Positions 1 to 5,062 are shown, numbered from the stretch's first letter. The stretch is DNA of 5,103 nt from Actinomycetota bacterium (GCA_009704155.1 WLES01000071.1:1-5103); one strand, 5' to 3'. The notes: a model not told the origin generated them from the letters alone. Made by a program: numbers and translations.

Positions 1-273
1 AACGCCGTTGAACACGGCCTCAAGGATGTGACTGACGGTCACGTTGTCGTTCGAGCCGTTCGCTCGGCCGAGCACCTCTGCGTAACGGTCTCAGACAACG
101 GTCCCGGTTTCGAATCCGGATCGGTGGGGCTCGGCCTTGGAACTCAAATCATTCGAACACTCGTCGAGAACGAACTCTCCGCAACAATCGAGTGGCGGCA
201 CGGAGCAAACGGCGGAACCGATGTTGTCATCGATGTCCCGCTGAGATTCATCGCAGGCCCGCAGCGGGGTTAA
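1..273 (+). CDS. pdtaS: PdtaS-type sensor histidine kinase, C-terminal end (5' end outside window)
   Basis: Only the last 90 residues are present; the open frame runs in from base 1, so the GTG at 28 is not taken as the start. They form most of a GHKL-type ATP-binding domain. The N box begins at residue 1 (NAVEHG), the G1 box is DNGPGF at 32-37, and the G2 box is GLGLGTQIIRTL at 43-54, followed by the family's last strands (GGTDVVIDVP). The G2 wording resembles PdtaS, the cytosolic HisKA_2-type kinase that in mycobacteria phosphorylates the antiterminator response regulator PdtaR. The missing upstream part should hold the GAF/PAS sensor and the phospho-accepting histidine. The convergent whiB1 neighbour supports the call, since Rv3220c and Rv3219 are arranged the same way. 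The ATPase domain is secure from sequence; the PdtaS assignment rests on motif similarity plus synteny. Confidence 0.85.
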   Translation, partial: NAVEHGLKDVTDGHVVVRAVRSAEHLCVTVSDNGPGFESGSVGLGLGTQIIRTLVENELSATIEWRHGANGGTDVVIDVPLRFIAGPQRG

Positions 274-275
274 CG

Positions 276-307
276 ACGAATCGCCCCCGCGAGCGGAGGC
301 GATTCGT
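276..307. terminator. Strong hairpin between convergent genes, probable bidirectional terminator
   Basis: The arms ACGAATCGCC (276-285) and GGCGATTCGT (298-307) are perfect 10-bp reverse complements. Inside them, 287-289 can pair with 294-296 after one C-A mismatch, leaving a four-base loop. The hairpin starts three bases after the kinase stop codon and lies 12 bases beyond the whiB1 stop, so it serves both converging transcripts. Neither flank has a long T run. Actinobacterial intrinsic terminators often lack one, so the position and stem strength carry the call. Confidence 0.75.
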
Positions 308-319
308 GAAGCGGTGAGA

Positions 320-568
320 TTAGGAAGCGCGGCGTGCGCGAGCTGCGCGACGCTTGAGCGCGCGACGCTCGTCTTCGCTGAGCCCGCCCCAAACGCCAGA
401 ATCCTGGTTCGTCTCGAGGGCGTACTGGAGGCAGTTTTCAGAAACCGAGCATCCTGAGCAAACGGCTTTGGCTTTCTCGATTTGATCGAGGGCTGGGCCG
501 GTGTTGCCGACGGGGAAGAAAAGTTCCGGGTCGACCGTGAGGCAGGCTGACTTGTCGCGCCAATCCAT
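320..568 (-). CDS. whiB1: WhiB1-type iron-sulfur cluster transcription factor
   Basis: An 82-residue protein, the normal WhiB1 size. Four cysteines at 9, 37, 40 and 46 (C-x27-C-x2-C-x5-C) are the ligands of the 4Fe-4S cluster. The GVWGG turn is at 58-62 and a basic tail at 68-80 (RRALKRRAARARR) is the DNA-binding part. The N terminus (MDWRDKSAC, then DPELFFPVGNTGPAL) closely matches mycobacterial WhiB1 as I recall it. WhiB1 is an essential regulator there: its cluster is rapidly nitrosylated by nitric oxide and it binds the C-terminal domain of the principal sigma factor SigA. The ATG at 568 follows AAAGGAG by six bases, so the start is firm. It is the only gene in the window with a clear Shine-Dalgarno sequence and it seems to have a long leader. 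It converges with the pdtaS end. Confidence 0.95.
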   Translation of the reverse strand: MDWRDKSACLTVDPELFFPVGNTGPALDQIEKAKAVCSGCSVSENCLQYALETNQDSGVWGGLSEDERRALKRRAARARRAS

Positions 569-574
569 GGTGTT

Positions 575-581
575 CTCCTTT
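575..581 (-). promoter_or_regulatory. whiB1 ribosome binding site
   Basis: On the minus strand AAAGGAG lies six bases before the whiB1 ATG. It fixes the start and shows that whiB1 has a translated leader, unlike the apparently leaderless genes around it. Confidence 0.85.
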
Positions 582-590
582 ATTGGTGCC

Positions 591-627
591 GAAACACGAC
601 GGTTTCAGCGGTTTCACCCCGAGGGGT
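591..627. repeat. Cluster of short repeats in the whiB1 leader/promoter region
   Basis: Three small elements abut. GAAAC (591-595) and GTTTC (602-606) form an inverted repeat with a six-base gap. CGGTTTCA occurs twice in tandem with a nine-base step (600-607 and 609-616). ACCCC-GA-GGGGT (616-627) is a perfect 5-bp-arm palindrome. A further weak inverted repeat, GTAA-CGA-TTAC, follows at 626-636. They lie 22 to 60 bases upstream of the whiB1 start, so they are either operator DNA or leader RNA structure. No known regulator motif was recognised. Confidence 0.4.
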
Positions 628-681
628 AACGATTACGAGTGGAGACGATGTGACCGCGCACTCCGTCGGGCGCGAACGTCT

Positions 682-690
682 ACCTCCTTT
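682..690 (-). promoter_or_regulatory. Orphan perfect Shine-Dalgarno sequence upstream of whiB1
   Basis: On the minus strand the nine bases AAAGGAGGT are fully complementary to the usual 16S rRNA 3' tail. No ATG, GTG, TTG or CTG follows at normal spacing, and it lies about 115 bases upstream of the whiB1 start. Read on the plus strand, it is a copy of the anti-Shine-Dalgarno sequence. It may be chance or a ribosome standby site, if it is transcribed at all. Confidence 0.3.
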
Positions 691-719
691 AGGTTCTCAC
701 GAAGGGCGTCATTCGTCAA
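691..719 (-). promoter_or_regulatory. Possible whiB1 promoter (strong -35, weak -10)
   Basis: On the minus strand TTGACG (714-719) matches the TTGACA -35 box at five of six positions. With a 17-base spacer the -10 would be GAACCT (691-696), which keeps only the A at position 2 and the T at position 6. Initiation here would give whiB1 an untranslated leader of a little over 110 bases. The weak -10 suggests activator dependence or a wrong call. Confidence 0.25.
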
Positions 720-729
720 GGGTTTTTGG

Positions 730-741
730 CAAACTGGTCTT
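730..741 (+). promoter_or_regulatory. Candidate -10 for leaderless transcription of the membrane-protein gene
   Basis: CAAACT (730-735) sits six bases before the ATG at 742. No Shine-Dalgarno sequence is seen and no good -35 is visible at 16-18 bases. The call rests mainly on the same six-base geometry at the other genes in the window. Confidence 0.35.
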
Positions 742-1137
742 ATGTCCTCGTTGTCGCGCTCTCTCGTTGTCGGTTTCATCTCCCTCGTCCTCGCCCTGCA
801 GGCGGTCGGTTTGTTGGGGGTCGCGGCGTTATTCACGTTCGAAACCGTCACACAGCCGTCGACAAATTTGGCGGGCTCCGTTTTCCTCGATGTGCTGATC
901 TGGGTGTTTGCACTGGGAGCTGGTGCGGCCACTCGGGCGTTTTGGTCGGGAAAGTCCGGTTCGCGCGGCGCCATCATTGTGTGGCAGATGGTCCTGGTTG
1001 GTGTCGCCATCGCTTCGGCGCAAGGAGATACCGCTCGATGGGACTTTGCGCTCGTAATCGGTGGCCCGGCTGTCATCGTCGCAATTTTCATGCTTTTCAG
1101 CCGCGGAGTTTCCCGTCATTTGGGCGTTGGCGCATAA
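742..1137 (+). CDS. Small four-helix membrane protein of unknown function
   Basis: A 131-residue integral membrane protein. Hydrophobic segments lie at about 8-33, 44-66, 75-93 and 101-120, separated by short polar loops. Basic stretches at 65-75 (RAFWSGKSGSR) and at the C terminus (SRGVSRHLG) suggest those loops face the cytoplasm. The ATG at 742 is chosen because the sequence becomes membrane-like directly after it; the 53 residues upstream in the same frame are arginine-rich, have no homologous look and cover the whiB1 promoter region. It resembles small uncharacterised membrane proteins common in Micrococcales, but I cannot name a family and no catalytic or transport motif is visible. It is divergent from whiB1 and 60 bases upstream of the decarboxylase-like gene on the same strand. 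Function unknown. Confidence 0.75.
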   Translation: MSSLSRSLVVGFISLVLALQAVGLLGVAALFTFETVTQPSTNLAGSVFLDVLIWVFALGAGAATRAFWSGKSGSRGAIIVWQMVLVGVAIASAQGDTARWDFALVIGGPAVIVAIFMLFSRGVSRHLGVGA

Positions 1138-1185
1138 CTCGTGATGTTGTGCTGTCACGCAATCTGCTTCGGGTTGCAATCACGC

Positions 1186-1197
1186 CACAATAGGTAA
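1186..1197 (+). promoter_or_regulatory. Candidate -10 for leaderless transcription of the decarboxylase-like gene
   Basis: CACAAT (1186-1191) ends six bases before the ATG at 1198, so the mRNA could begin at the start codon. The only purine-rich element nearby, AGG at 1192-1194, is three bases from the ATG and too close for a normal ribosome binding site. No convincing -35 is seen 16-18 bases upstream. Confidence 0.4.
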
Positions 1198-2664
1198 ATG
1201 CCTTCTCTCGATCAGTCACAGACGCCGTACGCGGACGCGCTCGACGTATACGCTCAGCGCGATGTTCTTCGACTCAACGTTCCGGGCCACAACGCCAGAC
1301 GCGATGTCGCAGATCGGCTCGTTGAGTACTTCGGCCAGGAAGTTGTCAATCGTGATGTGCCCCCGTTGCTTCCCGGGATTGATAGTGGAGAAGAAAATCC
1401 GCTCACCCGTGCGCGTGAGTTAGCCGCTGATGCGTGGGGCGCCCACGCCACGTGGTTCCTGACCAACGGTGCCAGCCAAGCGAATCGTCTCGCCGCTCTT
1501 GCCATCGCGCAGTTCGGTGGCGCGAACAGCTCGGTGATTGCACAGCGCAGTGCACACAGCAGCTTTATCGACGGCCTGATCCTGTCTGGGCTGAGCCCGC
1601 GGTGGGTTCTTCCGACTGTCGACGCGCACCACGGGATCAATCACGGAATCAGTGTCGATGACTTCCGGCGCGCGGTGGAAGAGAATCCTGACGCGTGCGG
1701 TGCGTACATCATCAGCCCGTCGTACTTCGGTGCAGTCGCAGACATCGAGGGCATCGCGGCAGTCGCACACGACGCTGGGATGCCGTTGATTGTCGATGGC
1801 GCCTGGGGTGCCCACTTCGGATTCCACCCCAACGTTCCCGAGAACCCCCTCGCACTCGGGGCTGATGTTCTCGTGTCGTCGACCCACAAGCTCGGGGGAA
1901 GTCTCACTCAGTCCGCCATGATTCACGTCGGAAATGGCCCGTTTGCCGATCGCCTCACCGACATCCTCAACCGAACGCTCCCCCTGACCCAATCAACCAG
2001 CTATTCGTCGCTCCTTCTCGCGTCATTGGACATCGCACGTTCGGCGTTGGCTACTGGGCACGCGGCGATTGAGCGATCGATTGCCTCGGCGGAATCTCTT
2101 CGAGTTGCCGTGCGCGAGCACCCGCGTCTCGCAGTGGTGAGCGACGGCTTCGATAGGTTCAGTGACATCGTTGGGCACGACCCACTTCACGTCTCGATTG
2201 ATGTGAGTGGATTGGGCCGAACGGGTCTTGAAGTTCGCAACACGCTCATGACGGAGTTCCACATCGAGCTGGAAATCGCAACGGACACGTGCGTCGTCGC
2301 AATCGTTGGACCGGGACATGAAATCGACAGCGCGCGCTTAATTGCGGCCTTGACGAATCTCGTGAAAGATTCGGGATCAACCGAAACCAGCGAGAGTCAC
2401 TCGCTACCGCCCGTCGGACGAGCCGCCATGCAACCTCGCGATGCGTTTTTTGCGCCGAGCGAAATCGTCGATGCTGCACACGCTGTGGGGAGAGTATCCG
2501 CCGATACTCTCGCCGCCTATCCTCCTGGAATCCCCAACGTGATGCCGGGTGAAGTCATCTCCGCTGAGGTTCTCGAGTTCCTCGCCTACACGGCAGCACA
2601 ACGTGGCGGTTATGTTCGCGGTGCGCTCACACCCGCCGTCGACACCTTCAGAGTGGTCATCTAA
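1198..2664 (+). CDS. PLP-dependent Orn/Lys/Arg decarboxylase family enzyme
   Basis: At 488 residues it has the length of Gram-positive SpeA/YaaO-type basic amino acid decarboxylases. Family landmarks appear in order: VPGHN (28-32), TNGASQANR (89-97), the cofactor-stacking histidine H120 in RSAHSS, D200 in DGAWGAHFGF for the pyridine nitrogen, and SSTHK (227-231) with Schiff-base lysine K231. The C-terminal domain has YPPGIPNVMPGEVIS (441-455). The expected reaction is PLP-dependent decarboxylation of a basic amino acid to a polyamine precursor such as agmatine, cadaverine or putrescine. Two motif changes are notable: DGAW where Gram-positive members usually read DEAH, and SAHSS where NCHKS is usual. 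The substrate therefore cannot be assigned. The start is firm: an in-frame TAA directly precedes the ATG. No linked polyamine or antiporter gene is visible. Confidence 0.88.
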   Translation: MPSLDQSQTPYADALDVYAQRDVLRLNVPGHNARRDVADRLVEYFGQEVVNRDVPPLLPGIDSGEENPLTRARELAADAWGAHATWFLTNGASQANRLAALAIAQFGGANSSVIAQRSAHSSFIDGLILSGLSPRWVLPTVDAHHGINHGISVDDFRRAVEENPDACGAYIISPSYFGAVADIEGIAAVAHDAGMPLIVDGAWGAHFGFHPNVPENPLALGADVLVSSTHKLGGSLTQSAMIHVGNGPFADRLTDILNRTLPLTQSTSYSSLLLASLDIARSALATGHAAIERSIASAESLRVAVREHPRLAVVSDGFDRFSDIVGHDPLHVSIDVSGLGRTGLEVRNTLMTEFHIELEIATDTCVVAIVGPGHEIDSARLIAALTNLVKDSGSTETSESHSLPPVGRAAMQPRDAFFAPSEIVDAAHAVGRVSADTLAAYPPGIPNVMPGEVISAEVLEFLAYTAAQRGGYVRGALTPAVDTFRVVI

Positions 2665-2666
2665 CT

Positions 2667-2678
2667 AAGGTTTACCTT
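2667..2678. repeat. Palindrome AAGGT-TT-ACCTT upstream of the VIT1-like gene, candidate operator
   Basis: This perfect inverted repeat starts three bases after the decarboxylase-like stop codon and ends two bases before the proposed -35. Its AGGTTTACCT core matches eight of ten bases of AGGTTAGCCT, the first ten bases of the core of the actinobacterial DtxR/IdeR iron box. The outer half of the 19-bp box is not preserved, so the assignment to an iron or manganese repressor is tentative. Confidence 0.4.
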
Positions 2679-2680
2679 TC

Positions 2681-2709
2681 TAGACGAATCACCTATTCGT
2701 TGGTTGAAT
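2681..2709 (+). promoter_or_regulatory. Candidate promoter for the VIT1-like gene
   Basis: TAGACG (2681-2686) as -35 and TTGAAT (2704-2709) as -10 are separated by 17 bases, and the -10 ends six bases before the ATG at 2716, predicting a leaderless mRNA. Each hexamer matches its consensus at four of six positions. The spacer contains an inverted repeat listed separately. Confidence 0.45.
2684..2700. repeat. Inverted repeat ACGAAT-N5-ATTCGT in the promoter spacer
   Basis: Perfect 6-bp arms at 2684-2689 and 2695-2700 surround CACCT. The repeat fills the space between the proposed -35 and -10 of the VIT1-like gene and overlaps the -35. A bound repressor there would block RNA polymerase, which makes it a better operator candidate than a terminator: it is short, A/T-rich and has no T run. 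Confidence 0.45.
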
Positions 2710-2715
2710 GAGGGA

Positions 2716-3417
2716 ATGTCTGAATACGAACCGCACAGAGTCTCGCACCTTTCCAAACTGAACTGGTTGCGCGCTGGAGTCCTCGGAGCGAACGACGGGA
2801 TTGTGTCGATCGCTGCCCTCCTCGTTGGTGTGGCTGCGGCGACATCAGAAACCGGGCCACTCATCATCGCTGGTGTTGCCGGCCTGGCAGCTGGAGCGAT
2901 TTCGATGGGGCTCGGAGAATACGTCTCTGTGAGTAGCCAACGCGACAGTGAACGAGCACTCATTGCGAAAGAAAAGCAAGAACTCATTGATCAACCAGAA
3001 GTTGAACTGGCCGAATTGGCGACCCTGTATCAGCACAAGGGTCTCTCGGTCGCGACCTCAAAGAAAGTCGCCCAAGAGCTCACCGATCACGATCCTGTCC
3101 GAGCACACCTCGAAGCTGAGCTCAACATTCTTGAGGCCCACATCGTCAACCCTTGGGCTGCGGCGCTGTCGTCACTCGTGTCGTTCCTCGCGGGTGCACT
3201 TCTTCCGTTTCTCGCGGTGCTGCTCGCGGCACCCGATTTCCGGATTCTCGCAACGGTTCTCGCGTCACTCATCGCCCTCGGCGCAACGGGAGCGGCTGGC
3301 GCGTATCTCGGGGGAAGCCAGATGCTTCCAGCGGTCATTCGCGTGATGGTTGGTGGCGCCTTGGCGCTCGCGGTGACTTGGGGAATCGGAACGTTGCTTG
3401 GAACGAGCGTCGCTTAG
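2716..3417 (+). CDS. VIT1/CCC1 family Fe2+/Mn2+ transporter
   Basis: A 233-residue membrane protein with the layout of vacuolar iron transporters. Five hydrophobic segments lie at about 23-43, 47-70, 146-172, 176-200 and 205-229. A helical, glutamate-rich cytoplasmic part at about 73-145 sits between the second and third. Family motifs are LNWLRAGVLGANDGIVS (15-31), with transport aspartate D27, and AISMGLGEYVSVSSQRDSE (61-79). E79, E86, E89, E97 and E100 lie in the region that binds metal in the plant protein. The family exports Fe2+ or Mn2+ from the cytosol by proton antiport; here that means out across the cell membrane. I chose ATG 2716 over TTG 2704 because the -10-like hexamer occupies 2704-2709; the GAGGGA touching the ATG is too close to act as an RBS. 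Its stop overlaps that of bcp. Confidence 0.92.
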   Translation: MSEYEPHRVSHLSKLNWLRAGVLGANDGIVSIAALLVGVAAATSETGPLIIAGVAGLAAGAISMGLGEYVSVSSQRDSERALIAKEKQELIDQPEVELAELATLYQHKGLSVATSKKVAQELTDHDPVRAHLEAELNILEAHIVNPWAAALSSLVSFLAGALLPFLAVLLAAPDFRILATVLASLIALGATGAAGAYLGGSQMLPAVIRVMVGGALALAVTWGIGTLLGTSVA

Positions 3418-3875
3418 ACGCCGAGCTTTTCGCGCAAACTCTCGACGTGACCTGTTGCCTTGACGTTGTAGAGAGCGTGTGTCAGAACACCGTCTTCGTC
3501 GATGACGAACGTTGAGCGAATGACACCCTGAACCTCTTTGCCGTACATGTTCTTAGTGCCGAAGGCTCCGTACTCGACGAGAGTTGCCTTGCTGGTGTCG
3601 CCGAGGAGAAGGAAGGGAAGAGATTCGGCGTCTGCGAACTCCTGCAGATCCTTGCCCGGGTCTGGGGAAATTCCAATCACAACGTAGTTGTGCGCGGTGA
3701 ATGCCGCCATGTTGTCGCGGAAGTCACATGCTTGAGTGGTGCAGCCGGGAGTCATCGCCTTGGGGTAGAAGTAAACGATGACCTTCTTGCCAGCAAAGTC
3801 GCTGAGCGAGTGCTGTTGTCCTGCTGCGTCGGGAAGGGTGAATTCGGGTGCCTTGTGGCCAACGGTGAGTGTCAT
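3414..3875 (-). CDS. bcp: Thioredoxin-dependent thiol peroxidase (Bcp/PrxQ peroxiredoxin)
   Basis: A 153-residue protein, the usual Bcp length, with no signal peptide, so cytosolic. The active site YFYPKAMTPGCTTQACDFRD spans 35-54. C45 is the peroxidatic cysteine, and C50, five residues on, is the resolving cysteine of the atypical 2-Cys PrxQ type. T42 and P43 complete the PxxxTxxC signature, and R120 in GVIRSTFVID is the conserved activating arginine. It reduces hydrogen peroxide and organic hydroperoxides using thioredoxin. ATG 3875 (MTLTVGHKAPEF) is chosen over GTG 3917 because the family begins there, and the longer form would span the divergent promoter and overlap the neighbouring gene. 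It overlaps the transporter stop by four bases and lies divergently 35 bases from the PLP-enzyme start. Very secure. Confidence 0.96.
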   Translation of the reverse strand: MTLTVGHKAPEFTLPDAAGQQHSLSDFAGKKVIVYFYPKAMTPGCTTQACDFRDNMAAFTAHNYVVIGISPDPGKDLQEFADAESLPFLLLGDTSKATLVEYGAFGTKNMYGKEVQGVIRSTFVIDEDGVLTHALYNVKATGHVESLREKLGV

Positions 3876-3904
3876 AGACACATAGTACTTCGCAATGCTA
3901 CGTT
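3875..3904 (+). promoter_or_regulatory. Promoter of the MalY/PatB-type gene, leaderless
   Basis: TAGACA (3875-3880) differs from the TTGACA -35 box at one base, the spacer is 18 bases, and TACGTT (3899-3904) fits the actinobacterial TAnnnT -10. It ends six bases before the GTG start. The -35 overlaps the bcp start codon. Confidence 0.6.
3876..3887 (-). promoter_or_regulatory. -10 element of the leaderless bcp promoter
   Basis: On the minus strand TACTAT (3882-3887) fits TAnnnT and ends six bases before the bcp ATG. No Shine-Dalgarno sequence is present. A clear -35 is not visible at 16-18 bases; CTGAAC (3902-3907) is closest but only 14 bases away. Confidence 0.5.
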
Positions 3905-3910
3905 CAGTGC

Positions 3911-5062
3911 GTGACACATCCCCGAATCACCGCCGAGCCTTTGGAAGTTCTTCGTACCCGCCACTCGGCGAAGTGGCGAAGGTACCCGAGCGATGTCATC
4001 CCTCTGCACGTCGCTGAAATGGATTATCCCGTCGCTGAACCAATCCGAGAATTCTTGGGAAACCTCGTAGCCACATCGGACTTGGGTTATCTCGGTCCAG
4101 TGCCCGAACTTGCTCCTGCTTTCGTCGATTTCGCAGAAAAAAGGTGGGGATGGACTCCCGATGTGTCTCACGCACGGCTGGCATGCGATGTCGGCGTGGC
4201 CACCGTGGAGTTCCTGCGCGCCCACAACGTGTCGCGGGTCATTGTCACATCACCGGTTTATGGCGGGTTTTGGCATTGGCTCGAAGAATTGGACATCGAG
4301 ATCATCGATGTGCCGCTCACCGCTGACTTTGAGCTGGACATTGACGGGATCGAACGCCAATTTGCGGACGGCGTCGGGCACATGCTCCTGTGCAACCCAC
4401 ACAATCCTCTGGGAAAGGTTTTCGGACGCGATGCACTCACCGCACTTGCCGAAGCAGCAGATCGGCACGGTGCCGTCGTCATTTCAGACGAAATCCATGC
4501 GCCCCTGACCTATCCCGGCACTGAATTCGTCCCGTATCTCGCGCTTGGTGAGGAAGCTGAGCGAACGGGAGTCATTGTCACTTCAACATCGAAGTCGTGG
4601 AATTTGGCGGGGCTCAAGGCAGCCTTCATTTTTGGCCATGGTGTACGCGGTGCAGAACTGCTGAAGCCACTACCCGAAGCCATGCACTGGAGGTCGTCGA
4701 TTCTCGGAGCCTTTTCGATGGTTGTCGCCTACCGCGAAGGAGTGGACTGGCTCGATTCAACAATTGAAACAATTGCCACCTCGAGCCAGCATCTCGCATC
4801 CGAACTGGCCCGATTGTTGCCTGCTGCACGACTCGAGATGATTCCCGAAGCCGGGTATCTTGCCTGGGTTGATGTTTCGGGACTCAACCTGGGGGACAAG
4901 CCGTGGGATCGAATACTAGAAGAGGGTCGGGTGTCGGTTGTTCCGGGGACGGAACTTGGCCCGCAGTACCTCCAGCACGTTCGCATCAATTTCGCGACGA
5001 GCCCCGAAATCCTCACCGAGGCGTTGACTCGAATTGCGGCGCTCGCCGCGCCAGCGTCCTAG
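3911..5062 (+). CDS. MalY/PatB family PLP-dependent C-S lyase / aminotransferase
   Basis: A 383-residue fold-type I PLP enzyme of normal family length. MalY/PatB landmarks appear in order: KWRRYPSDVIPLHVAEMDYP (21-40), GYLGP (59-63), SPVYGGF (114-120) with cofactor-stacking Y117, CNPHNPLGKV (161-170), SDEIHAPL (192-199) with D193 for the pyridine nitrogen, TSTSKSWNLAGLK (224-236) with Schiff-base K228, and RINFATS (358-364) with R358 for the substrate carboxylate. Relatives cleave cystathionine or cysteine conjugates (beta-lyase, releasing pyruvate, ammonia and a thiol); others are annotated as aminotransferases. Sequence alone does not separate these. The GTG at 3911 is the only workable start: no ATG, GTG or TTG lies between it and the in-frame stop at 3875-3877. 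No methionine or cysteine biosynthesis neighbour is visible, so the role in vivo is open. Confidence 0.92.
   Translation: MTHPRITAEPLEVLRTRHSAKWRRYPSDVIPLHVAEMDYPVAEPIREFLGNLVATSDLGYLGPVPELAPAFVDFAEKRWGWTPDVSHARLACDVGVATVEFLRAHNVSRVIVTSPVYGGFWHWLEELDIEIIDVPLTADFELDIDGIERQFADGVGHMLLCNPHNPLGKVFGRDALTALAEAADRHGAVVISDEIHAPLTYPGTEFVPYLALGEEAERTGVIVTSTSKSWNLAGLKAAFIFGHGVRGAELLKPLPEAMHWRSSILGAFSMVVAYREGVDWLDSTIETIATSSQHLASELARLLPAARLEMIPEAGYLAWVDVSGLNLGDKPWDRILEEGRVSVVPGTELGPQYLQHVRINFATSPEILTEALTRIAALAAPAS

Noticed and set aside
614..661. Possible 15-residue leader peptide (minus strand, GTG start, VRGHIVSTRNRYPSG) upstream of whiB1
   Set aside because: The strong orphan Shine-Dalgarno sequence at 682-690 is about 20 bases too far from its GTG. 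No regulatory codon run is seen.
650..661. CRP-like site GTG-N6-CAC upstream of whiB1
   Set aside because: Actinobacterial CRP sites have GTG-N8-CAC; this is two bases short and the outer bases do not match.
583..741. N-terminal extension of the membrane protein from TTG 583
   Set aside because: The 53 extra residues are arginine-rich and low in recognisable structure, run through the whiB1 control region, and precede a clean membrane-protein start at ATG 742.
633..1091. 152-residue minus-strand open frame opposite the membrane protein gene
   Set aside because: Composition is a mirror of the plus-strand gene, with no hydrophobic core, motif or ribosome binding site. The plus frame gives a coherent four-helix protein.
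1159..1181. Direct repeat GCAATC (1159-1164, 1176-1181) and 5-bp stem CGTGA/TCACG (1140-1159) before the decarboxylase-like gene
   Set aside because: Short repeats expected by chance in 60 bases; the weak 5-bp stem with a 10-base loop and no T run is not a convincing terminator.
1420..1992. 190-residue minus-strand open frame inside the decarboxylase-like gene
   Set aside because: It lies wholly opposite a gene with intact active-site motifs and has no recognisable family features.
3876..3917. Longer bcp starting at GTG 3917
   Set aside because: The added 14 residues have no counterpart in Bcp/PrxQ proteins, and the extension would cover both promoters and overlap the divergent gene.
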